DNA of 64,000 nucleotides from Paralithodes platypus (lineage: Eukaryota > Arthropoda > Malacostraca > Decapoda > Lithodidae): NCBI GenBank assembly GCA_032716605.1, contig CM064545.1:9295564-9359563 (forward strand), given 5' to 3'. Made by a program: the position numbers and the translations under genes. This document shows, piece after piece, positions 50,624 through 62,999 of the stretch (position 1 is its first letter; every line of letters begins with the position of its first letter). The notes under the pieces were generated by a model. It did no database searches and had not been told where the DNA came from. It saw only the letters and a program-made list of their open reading frames with translations.

Positions 50624-51781
50624 TTGTTGAAAAGTGGTAAATCTTGTGATACCACCCCATACTATTTAGATCCTATAAATACCAGAGTTCTTCAGCCTTC
50701 TGTAAATCAGATCACGATGGGTGACCCAGCTCCCCAAAGCTTCAATTTAAATGTGGTGCATGGTCAGGCAACGAAGCCGTTCACTGGTTTGGAACAACAC
50801 AGAAATATCTTTTCGGTCTTGGACGATGTGGATGAGGAGATCGCAGCCAAAGGTATCACTCAAGAGAGTGCAAAAATTTAAATTTTTCGCTCGAAAATTG
50901 ACAAGGGAAATACCCCAGCAGGTTATCTATTGGCGTGCGATGATCTTATCAATGCCAAGAGTTACGATGAGTTCAGGGTAGAGTTCCTAGAGAAATTCGG
51001 TTCATCAGCCAAGGGTGCATTTGCGAAATTGCATGACTTTGCTGATCTGCTATTGAAGTAAACGAAAAATCAGTCTGTGGACACATTATTGGCGCAGTGT
51101 TCACAATTCTCAAATTGCATGTCACATGACCTAATTCATCACACCTGGTTTGAGGATAGTAAAATATCACTAGAGTATCTGAGTAAGCTGTTAGGCTATG
51201 TCATGTTAGTTAGTGCCTTGCCAGACTCCGGGAAACCGATCGCTAGGAGGGTTGAATTTCCACCTACGATGTCTTTCAATAAATTTACAAAGGAGCTGCG
51301 GAAATCTTGTGATACGAGCGGTGTTACCACCAATCAAATTCAGTTTTCGTGTGCTCACGTTAGGATTTCCTTACCTGTTTCCTCAGTTCAATCTGGGCCT
51401 AAGCAGAATCAGCCTAAATATTTCCATCCTAGTAAAAATTCCCAGGCTAGTGCTCCTCCCAAATACCAGAAAACCCCACAGGTAGGTCAGGTTAGACAGA
51501 GTTACAGCACTCAAACATGGAATTATCAGTCACCCCGTTATCAAGGCGGCGGACAGAGAGCGCAGGGCGTCCAGGTCCCGGCAATGATGGGCAGTGGCGC
51601 CGGTGGTCAAAACAGGGATGATATGTGTTTTTATTGTGGTATATGGGGTCACATTGTTCCTTGTTGTAACATCAAAGCCAAAGAGCTATATGATTATATG
51701 GCGGGTAAGCCGCCTTTCTGTCGTAGATGTAAGACTAAAGACCACCGGACCGGAACTTGCCCGGAAGTAAAGGTACAGTAG
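50624..51781 (+). pseudogene. element C gag with two zinc knuckles
   Basis: An N-terminal frame (50624-50881, LNVVHGQATKPFTGLEQHRN) shifts near 50880 into a second frame that holds FRVEFLEKFGSSAKGAFAKL, stops once at TAA about 51060, and continues through 51077-51781. The end has a Gln/Pro-rich linker then two CX2CX4HX4C zinc knuckles (CFYCGIWGHIVPCC and CRRCKTKDHRTGTC). The retrotransposon class is Ty3/gypsy or BEL/Pao; RT, which would decide, is not in this copy. Confidence 0.8.
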
Positions 51782-51791
51782 ATGTAGATGA

Positions 51792-52220
51792 TTGGAGGGC
51801 GACTCACCCAAGATCGGGGGAAGCCTCCGATCGAAGCCAAACAAATCAAACATAAGGGATAATTGTACACAGACTCCGAAACTCCCTACTTTAATGATAA
51901 GTGCGCTCATGCAATCACCTGACTCGTTAATTATGAAGTCGCATGTAAATGATTCAGCTATAAGTGTTTTAATTGATACGGGTTCTTCTGTGAACCTTAT
52001 GTCTAGCTCTGCATTTAACAGATTGAAACATGATGATTCGTTAAAACTTGAATTCCCGGATGTTAATCTACAGAGTGTTTCAGGGGATATTATTTTAATT
52101 TCGGGGGTCACGTACTTACCGATGAAATTGCATGAGGACTTGAATTTAATGACGGATAAAGTGTACGTTGTGGATGGGTTAAACATTTCATCAGACCTTT
52201 TGTTGGGTTTACGACAATGA
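51792..52220 (+). pseudogene. element C aspartic protease region
   Basis: Contains SVLIDTGSSVNLM (Asp codon 51975-51977, residue 62) and, near the end, the hydrophobic ISSDLLLGLR corresponding to the ILG motif of retropepsins. It starts 11 bases after the gag stop in another frame, suggesting frameshifted or separate expression. Confidence 0.75.
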
Positions 52221-52890
52221 GGGAGAGACATTGTTTAGTTATTCCTAATATGAATGGTGTATCTATTAACAGTACTTTCATTGAGGCATCCTCTAATTCT
52301 ACTGAAAGGTGTGTGCAATTTGTTTCAAGAGATATATGTAAGAGTAAATCGAGCGTTGTGAAGAGTAGTAGGCCTAAGCGTCATACATCTGGATGTAAGA
52401 TCGCGGACAGCTGACGCCGGCTCGTCCCCGTGGCTTGTCCCGTGGTCCCAGTCCCCGACATTAAATTGCATGATTATTTGGAGCAATCTATGAGAGATTC
52501 TGATATTCTCAAACACTGTAATACTATCATTGAACCACATTCTGCAAAGGTTGTTGACGTTTATGCAAACAATCTTAAGAGTACAGTAAATTCTATTGTT
52601 TTATTGCCCGAAACTTCGGCTATTAAAGGTGTTACTTTTGCGCAAGCGCTTCATGAAGTGAATGATACTAATGTTTTTCGGACTCTCATTTTAAATGCCA
52701 CAAATGGTTTAATGAAATTGTATGCGGCTACGAAGTTATGTTATGCTTCTTGCGTACCTTGTAAATTTGAAGACATTTTTTTTTTTCCTGTGGCTTCAGT
52801 GCGCCCAGGGAATTCTCCTGGTATGGATGATAGAATGCGTAAGATTTATGAGGATTTACAGGGTACTGATTTTCCTGAGGCTCAAAATAA
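52221..52890 (+). pseudogene. element C post-protease pol segment, truncated
   Basis: Frames at 52217-52414 and 52430-52966 carry on after the protease (LHDYLEQSMRDSDILKHCN, VVDVYANNLKSTVNSIVLLP). No RT motif is reached: the element is cut at a short TA tract at about 52891-52918. Confidence 0.55.
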
Positions 52891-52918
52891 TATATATATA
52901 CAGTATATATATATATAT

Positions 52919-53661
<743 letters not shown>

Positions 53662-53722
53662 ATCATGAAGGTGCGGGTCCCTAGGCCATGGCCTACTGTT
53701 CCCCCCTAAATCCGCCACTGAT

Positions 53723-55952
53723 TGTCACATCCAACTGAGCACTTTTAACCTGTGTCAGTTGAAAGTGTGTATAATTCATGAAGCCTACATTTGTGGGGGG
53801 AGAGACCAGCTGCTTTATCCTTATGTTTTTCTTCCCATTGTTCCCACGTGAGAGCTTGTTTGCCGTTAGGGCGGCGCCCTTCTGTGCAACACTATCATTA
53901 TTGCTAAGAGTGTCATTACTTCAATTTATTTAGCCCTTGTGGGATTATTTCATTTATCATGAGTTTGCACAATGATGTCTTATATGTATTTGATTACTAT
54001 TGTGTTCTTAATGAGAGCCCAGGTGCCTAGAATAATTATGTAGTCTAACAATGTCTGGAGCTCTCCTTTCTTTCACAGCCTGGTGTTGAGAGCCTTAAGG
54101 CTGCGTCATACAGAAGTTGAACGTTGGCCGACTGCCGTCCGAAGTTGATGACTTGCATATTTTTCCCGAATGCAACCGAATTACCCGAAAGTAGAATGAA
54201 TTTCGAATATAACCCGATGGACCTGAATGAAAGTCGATGATGAGTCGATTAATCCCCGTACGTAACTCGAAGGAAACCCGATGTGGAACAAAGAAGCCTC
54301 GATCATGGGTCGAATATAACTCAAATATGCCCCGAAGACGGGGAAATAACCAGAATTATTACCGAAGCTCAGCTGAAGCTCAGTCGATCAACAACCGAAA
54401 TAGAAGAAGTTAGGTCGAACGCCAGTCGAATAGGTCGAAGATCATAGTAAGTAAAATAATTGCTTATATTATCTTTCGTTAACCCTTTCTGTATCGGTGA
54501 CATCATATTTATTTGATTTCAGCAACATTTAGACAATTTTATGAAGCTTAGGATGGATTTATGGTAGCTAAAGGGATTAATTGACATTGTCTGAAGCATT
54601 TCAATGGGTAGACGCCCTTCCTGCTCTAAATAAAATCGTCTAATAGTTGCCAGAGTATAATGAGAATATATTGAAGAAGGATCTGTGGTATTAAAAAGGA
54701 TTTTAATAAGGGGAGGCTGAACTTTTGACCCCCAAGTCACCCTGTATAAGAGATTGTGTTTCTGGCATTATACCATCTTATTACCAATGGACATACTAAG
54801 ACTCGCTGAAAAAAACAGCTCTCTATGTGCGTGCGCGCGAGCGCAGAATTTCATTGCACTATTTGTAAAATCATCTGGTCATTGAAAATTGTTCAAATTG
54901 CCCGCAAATTTGGATGGTGTATCCTACAAGCATCCCCTACAACGTATCATTCTCGCATTCCCATATTGAATAATAGAAGGTGCTGAAAAAAATATATTAT
55001 ATAATTATTTTTGGGGTACAGCTGATTTTGACATGAGAATGGTCAAATCTCGGATTTTTTTGGCGAAACGGCCATTATTAGAACGGACAGGCGTTCCTAT
55101 ATACCCCTATTTATAGTGTGTAGAAGGGGAATGAATTTGAGCAATACAAAAAAATATAATGGTACTCGTAAGTACCAATATATGATCGCTGGCCAATGAA
55201 ATTGTTAGATAATCAGCCAACAAAATCCAATTTGGGGGAGAATGATTAGTTTGGCCTCCTTAGAAAGCGTTTTCTATGACAGCGCGGTCATAGAGGGTGG
55301 AGTTTTATGGCAAACTAAATTAAAATTTTGTGAGTAAGTAGACTTGAGTAAATATTACACAACATATTTTTACCAAAATCCATGATATTGGGGCCCCCAG
55401 AGGGGGGTGCTAGGGATGTCATATGGGTGTTTATGCCCTCATATGATCATTTCTATTGCTTACAGAAGCCCTTTAGATAAAAGACACAAAACAAAATATT
55501 TTGGTGGCTGAAGGCAAAAAATTTAGTTTTTCGGGGGCGTGGGCGAACCCCCGCCCCGGGGGGTTATGGATGTGATATGTTTTTTTGTTCCCTGCTATGC
55601 TATTCTCCTATGTTGAAAAAAGCATTTTAGAACAAGAAAAAACAAAAACAAAATTACTTCTGGGCTCAGCCGAGGTTCAGCCTCCCCTTAGTAAAAAAAA
55701 TCGAAACCTGCTGATTGTTTTTTAACCTGAATCATATCGTCTAATGGTAACCAGAGTAAAGTAAATAGGACATCACCGGTACTGAAAAGGTTCTCATAAT
55801 AAGTTTGTTCTGTAATGAATTTCAGATTAGTGGCGTTTCCTTCAATGTGTTAAAAATACTATTCATAATATGTAGACTAGTTTTGCTACAACCAATATAT
55901 TCTACATTGCACACACGAAATCAACAATGTACTCAGCTTAGAATTTATATCT

Positions 55953-55991
<39 letters not shown>

Positions 55992-56043
55992 AGTGTGTGT
56001 AACGAAGCTGTAACAAATTCGTGGTCAATAAACTATCTACTTA

Positions 56044-56077
<34 letters not shown>

Positions 56078-57815
56078 CCATCCTGACATTTGTTTTTATT
56101 TGTATGTAAACAACCCCAAAGAGTGGAGTTAGAGGGTGAGTGCGGCTATGCGTCATCCCCTCTTAGTCATCCTTTGATTGATTGATGTGCTTATACCCTG
56201 TTCTAAACAAACAGGTCAAAATTCTAAAGGGGGGGGTTACCATTTTGTTTTGTTATCTCTCTGTCCGTTTCTCTCTTTCCCTGGCTTGTATCCATTCGGC
56301 CCCATTCAACCAACTTTTTAAAGATGTTTATCCCCATTCAGGTGTCGATTTCTTCCTGGCGAGCGAAAGTGAGCCAGCATAGACAATGAAAAAACAGATG
56401 GATAGGGTGATATTCGACTGTTATTCGAGTGAGCATCGACTTTCCATTGTCTGTTATTCTGCCATTTCTGGTCATGGTTGGGTCAATATCGAGTCTCGTT
56501 TGACTCTCGTTTGAGTTACATTCGATTTTATGAGAGATTCATCCAGTTATCATCGAGTTTCCTTCGGGGTAATATCGACTATCATCGGGTTACATTCGAC
56601 CCAAGTTCGAGTAATTCGAGTCATCATCGGCAATTCAAAATACAATCGAATAGGTCGAATGTAACCCGAATATGACTCTAATATATCCGAATGTAACTGG
56701 AGCGTAACTAGATCATGACTTGATAGTTTTTTAAAGGTTTTTTGACCCGATTCATCGCCAAAAGTTAACGCATGCATTAACTTTTGGCCGATTCACCGGA
56801 TGATTCGACTCAAGCCAAGAACATCCCAAGAACTTCCCGAAGATAACCGAAGATCACCCGAAGCGTTACCAGAATCGACCGGAACTGGCTGAAATTTGAA
56901 TTTTTAAATCGATTCGGCCGGGTTCGACTTCTGTATGACGCGGCCTTTACAGGCACTCCAGTTAGAGACCCTGATCCGACAGCACGCGCTGCTCTGTGTT
57001 GTTGGGCTTGCTCATTTAGTTCCTTTAATACAGCATATATGTTTATAGTTCCTTAGTGGGTCGTAGCAGAGTAGGGCTGGAGTCATTCTGAGCATTAAAG
57101 TTTTGTCTTAACTTATTAATTAGTTTGCATTTAAGAATTCTTCTTCATTTGTATTAGGTATAATTACTGCAGCCAATTTGGCAATTTAGATGTAAGCTTC
57201 ACATTCTTTTCCTTTATTCTACTGCATTGTGAATTACTATTGTATGTTTATATTGTATATTATTGAGGTTGACATCTATAGGGATTTGATGACTGGCTTG
57301 TTTTTGGTCAGCATTTTAACAGCCAGACCTAACCTCCTGAGATGTCAACCATTGTGTTTCATGTGTTAGACTAGTGCATTAGACTTTTCCCATAGTTTGT
57401 GTTTCGTATTATTTTCAGTTCCTGAGCGACTGGGCATGCTATGAATTGTTCTGAGAGCCTAGCAGTAATATGGCTTGGCACTTTTGTGCAGTTTAGAATA
57501 ATCTTAGAAGTACTCTTGAAATACTAATAGAACTATCAACCAGACTCGGAGACAGTAAATATGTTTGTGTCTCCTTGTATTACTGCTTTAATAGAGCAAA
57601 GAGGAAGATAGCACCTTTTCCTAGAGAACCTGCATGTCTTGGTGTTTGAGTCAGATATTTAGAGCGTGTCTGTTGCAGGGTTAGTGTAGTACGGTGGGCA
57701 GTGTTGCATGCATGGCTTATAGCATTGGTGTCTTTTTGCTACGGCATTTTGTTTGGACAGTGCTGTGGGGTAGGCTATTAGAGCATCTGCTTTCCTCAAA
57801 CCTCCCCTCGTAACA
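53723..57815 (+). repeat. 5' LTR of copy B, split by a DNA element
   Basis: The first 150 bases match the 3' LTR at 63845-64000 (GTGTCAGTTGAAAGTGTGTA, AGAGACCAGCTGCTTTATCC, CCCACGTGAGAGCTTG). Excluding the element at 54098-56946 and one TTA, it is about 1.24 kb. Confidence 0.85.
54098..56946. mobile_element. PIF/Harbinger-like non-autonomous element
   Basis: TIRs AGGCTGCGTCATACAGAAGT (left) and AGGCCGCGTCATACAGAAGT (right, read inward), flanked by TTA at 54095-54097 and 56947-56949. A 3-bp TWA-type duplication suits PIF/Harbinger. Inside each end is a block of phased CCGAA/TCGA motifs (54150-54450 and 56400-56920). The centre has (GT)n at 55961-55986 and 56052-56079 and no transposase; ORF 56182-56382 is not recognisable. 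Confidence 0.75.
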
Positions 57816-57816
57816 G

Positions 57817-57828
57817 TGGCGACCTCAG
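57817..57828 (+). promoter_or_regulatory. primer binding site of copy B
   Basis: TGGCGACCTCAG begins one base after the LTR end; shares TGGCGACCT with copy A. Confidence 0.75.
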
Positions 57829-57947
57829 GCCAGGATAGTGTGATAGTATAGAGTTCTGGGTGGTGTGAAGTTAAATATATTTAGATTGTTTAGTAATTTT
57901 TCTTGCAGTTGAAAGTCTACGGACTTAGTACTCTCATTTATTAACCC

Positions 57948-58215
57948 GTGTCAACAACTATTGCTAAGATGTCGTTTGCTGATTACATTTCTGTTCATAG
58001 CATGGGGAAGGAGGATGTTTGTCACTTTCTTAGAACTCAACCTAGCCAAGAAGAGGTTGCTAGTAGGAGTTGTGATGAATTAAGACATGTGTTGGAGGTG
58101 TATGGTTTGGGGCACAGTGGTCTGTCTAAGGGAGAGTTAGTTCAAGAGGTGTGTAAGTTAGTTATACAGATTAGTGGTCCTCATGATGAAGCTAGTAATT
58201 GTGTTGTAGATGACC
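57948..58215 (+). pseudogene. copy B gag N-terminus
   Basis: Starts MSTTIAKMSFADYISVHSMG (the second methionine at 57969 is also possible). It contains a SAP-like pattern (CDELRHVLEVYGLGHSGLSK, GELVQEVCK). Cut at about 58215 by a LINE fragment; the downstream gag resumes near 59021. Confidence 0.65.
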
Positions 58216-59020
58216 GGACAAATGTCACCATATCCATTTCACCCGTTCAAATAAAACCATCCCATTCTCCTACAAACTCCATAGCACATTTTTGGATACT
58301 GTTCCCTCCCACAAATATTTGGGGGTCCACATCTCAGCGGACATGAGGTGGACCACTCACGTTAGCAGCGTCAGAACAAAGACTAATAGGGCCCTGGGCT
58401 TCCTGCGCAGGAATCTCACCAAGTGTAACGCAAACATCAAAATTCTAGCATTTAAAACACTTGTTCGGCCACACTTAGAATACTGTGACACCGTCTGGGA
58501 TCCACACACTCACAACAATATAAATAAATTAGAGGCCATACAAAACAAAGCTGCAAGATGGCTCAGACGTGATTACAGACACACTACATCTGTCACTTTG
58601 CTCAAACAATACATTAAACTCGACCCACTTGCAACAAGAAGACAAATGCACAGACAACAGATGTTATATAAAATCACCAACAACTTAGTAGACATAGACA
58701 AAGATACGTATTTACACCCTACAAGTATACGATTTACGAGACGCAGCCACAACCTAAAATACCACACATATCAGGCAAGCACGGACATATTTAGACAATC
58801 ATTTTTTCCCCGCAGCATCCAAGAGTGGAATCACCTCCCATCTCATGTAGTTAATAGCCCCACCATTGATTCATTTAGAACTAGGATCACCAATCATTAC
58901 ATCCCTAATCCTGATCCTGTCCCCAACCATTAGTCCTAAAAAGCACAACCCCCGCATATCATGCCGCCCGAGAGCGGCACTCTGCGGGTCCCTCAACGTA
59001 AACGTAAACGTAAACCATCC
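58216..59020 (+). mobile_element. 5'-truncated LINE fragment with 3' hairpin and (CGTAAA)n tail
   Basis: 58292-58933 codes for the RT C-terminal part: HKYLGVHISADMRWTTHVSS, LVRPHLEYCDTVWDPHTHNN, LEAIQNKAARWL, WNHLPSHVVNSPTIDSFRTR. The 3' UTR has a stem (CCCGCA 58951-58956 with TGCGGG 58983-58988; GCCGC with GCGGC inside) and ends in three CGTAAA units (58997-59014). A short structured 3' end with microsatellite tail is typical of CR1/L2-type LINEs. Confidence 0.85.
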
Positions 59021-60058
59021 AGCATGTGCCACAGCGTCTTAGTAGTTAGGCTAGCTATCATTCTACTGGGGCCCAGAGTCGACCAACAACTCCAGAAGAG
59101 CTGGGCAATACTGTATTTAGGCAGTCTCCCACTATTACCACAGTGCCTGCCACCATGCCTCCACCGTCAGCATTTAACCCTATCAGTACGGCCCCTTCAT
59201 TTTCTATGTTTATGCCCCTATGGCCAGTACATTTGTTTCGAGTTATGCTAGCAATCCCCAGTGTCCTCCTTCTTCCCCCCATGTGTCGTGGGCCACACCC
59301 CAGCATTTCACTGCCACTCATACAGTGGGTGCTCAGCACAATGTTCCACCTTTCGCCCAGTTTCCTCCTATAACTCCTATAGGAGTCCAGAAATTGAGCT
59401 TCAGTTAAAGAGATTGGAGATGGAAGAGAGACAGAGAGACAGAGAGATAGAGAAAGAGAAGAGAGGATTGAGTTGAGGAAGCTGGAGATAGACAGAGAGA
59501 TGGAGGAGAAGAGAATACAGGCAGATTTGGAGAAGACGAAGTTGAAACTAGTTGGGCAAAGACGACAGGGGAATAATCCTGGCCATGCATCTAAGGATGA
59601 GGCAGAAGAGGTGCTGTTGTCTCGATGGCTAAAGCTTGTGCCGGCCTTCGATGAACTCAAGGTCACGGAGTGGTTCTTGCGTTTTGAGAAGAAGGCTCAC
59701 GAGCATCAGTGGCTACGGCAACGCTGGGCAGTGTTTGTGTCCAATGTATTGAAAGGCAAGGCTCTTGATGCGTACAATCGCCAAGAAGTGCAGTAGTTAG
59801 AGTATGACGTACTTAAGGAGGCTGTGTTAAAAGCCTACGAGCTTCGTCCTGAAGCTTACAGACTAGCGCTCAGGTGGGCTCGGAAGCGGCAGGGGGACTC
59901 GCATGTGGAATGTGCCAGGTACCTGCGCGATACTCTAGCTAAGTGGTTGAACTCAGACACAGCTAATACTTTTGAGGCGGCGTGTGAAGTTTGGCTGATG
60001 GAGCAGTTTACCAGCATAGTTGAAAAGGACATTGGGGCAAAATTAAAAGAAAAGCGGT
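59021..60058 (+). pseudogene. copy B gag, central and capsid part
   Basis: A Pro-rich stretch is followed by a charged helix (MEERQRDREIEKEK, RKLEIDREMEEKRIQADLEK), equivalent to the ELAKIEERK coil of copy A, then LSRWLKLVPAFDELKVTEWF and VLKGKALDAYN. A TAG at 59794 and earlier frameshifts break it. 59824-60058 continues with VLKAYELRPEAYRLALRWAR, matching VLWAYELQPETYWLKFRGVT of copy A. Confidence 0.8.
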
Positions 60059-60062
60059 TTAA

Positions 60063-60680
60063 CCCTTCCAGCCCGGGTGCCCTTTTATAAGGACACTGCA
60101 GCAGATGGGCCGGTACCCGGGTGTCCTTTTAACAGAGAGTAAGCTTGAAAGCCTATTCAGCCTGGTCTGAACGCTGTGCGTCCGACGCATGTAAACAAAG
60201 CCGTTCATTGCGTCACCGCACCTCCGAAAACAAGAAGGAGACTTCGGATCAATGTTGTTGTTGTATGATATGACGAAATTTGTGTCTGAAAAGCTCCGAT
60301 ATTGTCAACATTGCTGCAAAATTCGCTCCACGGAAATCGTCATCACAACTGAACCAGTTGACTTAGTGAGCTCTACTCATCGCCTGTCTACAGATTGGAA
60401 ACCGCACTACGTTTAGGGAAGATTAGGCAGTATACCACAGCTGCTGTGATTGATTATTCTCACTCTAACTCACTCGTGCGTACGCACACACATACACACA
60501 CTCTCACTTACACACACACTCTCTCTCTCTCTCTCTGTCTCATTAATTCATAGAGAACACAATGGGAAATTTCTAGCAGTTAAAATAACAAAGATACGGT
60601 AGCCTAGGCCTAGACGTTTTTCGGCCAGATCGCCCGGATACGACCTCCGTCCTTTTGTAAGGCAGCCCGGGTAGGAAGGG
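60063..60680. mobile_element. TTAA MITE P (618 bp) in gag
   Basis: TTAA at 60059-60062 and 60681-60684; TIRs CCCTTCCAGCCCGGGTGCC and, inward from the right, CCCTTCCTACCCGGGCTGCC. The gag frame continues after the insertion (KEKRF before, KSLREATVWDDDF after). Contains CA- and CT-rich microsatellite at 60484-60536. Confidence 0.92.
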
Positions 60681-60684
60681 TTAA

Positions 60685-61110
60685 ATCATTAAGGGAAGCA
60701 ACAGTTTGGGATGATGACTTTGCACTAGCTCAGTGTGGCAGTTGTATGGGGAGCGTTTTTGGTGACAAGAGAGACCGACCTGTGCACCAAGCAGCCACAG
60801 TATACGCTCGCCCATCATCACCCAAAGTTACCAAACATAAGACACAGTATCTTAACAAGGCTGACAACCAGTGAGCTTCTATCGAAGTGAGGTGTTACTT
60901 TTGCAAACAAGTGGGTCATATAATACCTCAGTGTGCTAAATGGAAGGCTACCCAGGAACCCAAGGCTGTCCAGTTGGTGGCGACACTAGGGGAGGTGCCT
61001 GTGAAAGGCGAGCCAGGTACAGGTGAGTCTGGGGGGCAGTGTAGGCCAGCGGTAACCAGGGTTGTAAGCACTCCGCCGACCCAGATGGTATCACCACCTG
61101 AGCATAACTA
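60685..61110 (+). pseudogene. copy B gag C-terminus with zinc knuckle
   Basis: Carries on from the MITE with SLREATVWDDDFALAQCGSC; one stop near 60872. CYFCKQVGHIIPQC (about 60893-60934) is a CX2CX4HX4C zinc knuckle, equivalent to CYHCHEEGHMAKAC in copy A. Confidence 0.75.
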
Positions 61111-61174
61111 GACTTCCCCTGATTGGTGTCAGCCATTCATACATGATGGATTAGTACGGGTTGGGGAATAGACG

Positions 61175-61500
61175 TACCCTGTCAAGGTGTTTAGGTATAC
61201 TGGTGCGCAACAATCCATGTGTCGCAACCTGACAGGGGGACCTATTAGCACGGGAGAGTTTGTATTATGCAGGGGAATCAACAGTGAGCAATGCTGTGAT
61301 TTAGTCCCGATGACCCTAGAGTGCCCATTGTTAACCGCCAAGGGTAAGGTGACCATGGTGGACACTCTGCCAGTTGAGGGGGTAGACATTTTGCTCGGGA
61401 CTGACTTGGCTGGGGATGTAGTTTTCCCGCCTCCTATAGTCGTCGCTGAGGTTGCTTTTGAGCCCCCTGCTGGTGGTTGTTTGCAAGAAGATAACATGGA
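61175..61500 (+). pseudogene. copy B aspartic protease, active-site mutant
   Basis: Aligned with copy A: RYTGAQQSMCRNLTGGPI against RDTGASQTLLKNFTGRPI, and VEGVDILLGTDLAG against VGGVDLLLGNDFAV. The catalytic aspartate codon is TAT (61196-61198), a single G-to-T change, so this protease is inactive. Confidence 0.85.
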
Positions 61501-62449
61501 CTTTATCTACCCTGTTGGTGCAGTGACCCAAGCAGTGGTACCATTGGCACAACAGGGGGATGATTTACTGGATGCGGGGGCCGACAGCCATGAGTGCGGG
61601 CCATCCGATGATGCACTACTAGATGACACTGGCTCGGAGGCAGCTGTGGGCCTGGCTGACCCCAGTGAACCTACCGAGACTAGTAGAGATGACCTAGTGC
61701 TGGACGAGGAGTCTAACATAGTGCCGCCGACTCAACCTTCTGATATTTTTGAGAGGTCAGAGGTAACTGCCTTGATGGAGATACCTAGAGACAAACTGAG
61801 CAAGTTGCAGCAAGAGGACCCGAGTCTGGGCCTCCTGTTTAAGATGGTTGGCACGACTGGTGGGAAGAACGATCCAGAGAAGTTTATTGTAAAAGGGCAT
61901 TGTTGTTTCGGCAGTGGACGCCGGATACGGACACAGGCTTGGGGGAGGAGCAGTTGGTGGTGCCTGCCCAGTTCAGGGAGGAGCTGGTTAGGCTAACGCA
62001 TGAGGCACCACTGGCTGGTCATTTAGGGGTACGTAAGACTACTGATAGGCTACGTTTTCATTTTTGGTGGCCTAATATGCATGCATCGGTGGCTACTCTT
62101 TTTTTGTTGTGTCCTATTGGTAAGTTAATTGGAAAACCCCACCAAGAAATACCCGTGGCACCTTTGATCCTTACGCCTGCAGTTGAACCGCCATTGACTC
62201 GTGTCATAGTTGACATGGTCGGCCCCTTACCACCCACCAGTTTGGGACATAAATACTTGCATACCTTGATCGATACGACCACTAGATACCCGGAGGCTAT
62301 TCCGGTTAGGAGCATGAACGCGAAGATGAAAGACCCTTATGACAAGCAGGATAAATCTAGGGCGTTCAAGGTGGGCGACAAGACTTTGGCACGGTTGTCA
62401 GTTCAGGGTCGACCCATTGCTGCTAAATTTTGTGGTCAGTATCAGGTCA
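61501..62449 (+). pseudogene. copy B integrase: zinc finger and start of core, then tail
   Basis: After an acidic linker (DKLSKLQQEDPSLGLLFKMV) a frameshift near 61900 leads to QLVVPAQFREELVRLTHEAP LAGHLGVRKTTDRL and FHFWWPNMH...LLCPIGK, an H-H-C-C zinc finger with the second cysteine replaced. The core begins VIVDMVGPLPPT (first catalytic Asp) and LIDTTTRYPEAIPV (second Asp region), then jumps in frame to MKDPYDKQDKSRAFKVGDKT, the C-terminal tail, so the catalytic Glu segment is lost. The tail is cut by MITE X at 62450. Confidence 0.85.
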
Positions 62450-62453
62450 TTAA

Positions 62454-62995
62454 CCCAGAATGGCGAGATCACTCTTAAGAGGTTTTGGTGGGCAAGGGCG
62501 AAGAACCTCTTAGGAGGTAAGGCCTAAAAAAAAAACTTTTAAAAGGCCTCAGTAGCACTTAAAACAAGTGAAATGGTGATTAAGTGAGATAATTCCCCTC
62601 CATACCTACTATCACGCCTCCACATCTGTCAAAATCCCCTCCTCTCCCCCCCCCTTCAATTATCACCTATTTTCCCTGGTATTCCCTTATTTATTATATT
62701 TTCGTGTCAACATCTCCAAGCCGGTTCTATGGTGTGGTCAAGTGACTAGCGAGTGTGTTGCGTAAGGTAGAGTGTGGGTGAGTCAGACAGTCACGCTTCA
62801 GGCCTCGCGAACACTATTCCTACTTGTTTTATTGTTGTTACATGTTACTATCTTCATAATATTAAACATGCAATAGGCGCATATGAATAAGTAATAACGA
62901 TATTTATCGTAAAATGACGATTTTAGGTTTGAATGGGGCCTAATATCGTCGCCTGGTGGTAGGGTGTCCATTACACACAGCTCGCCTTTAAGGGG
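62454..62995 (+). mobile_element. TTAA element X, copy 3 (542 bp) in integrase
   Basis: TTAA at 62450-62453 and 62996-62999. Ends CCCAGAATGGCGAGATC and, inward from the right, CCCCTTAAAGGCGAGC. Shares AAGGCCTAAAAAAAAA, a C-run before TTCAATTATCACC and GCGCATATGRATAAGTA with X copy 2. The integrase tail resumes in frame after it. Confidence 0.9.
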
Positions 62996-62999
62996 TTAA

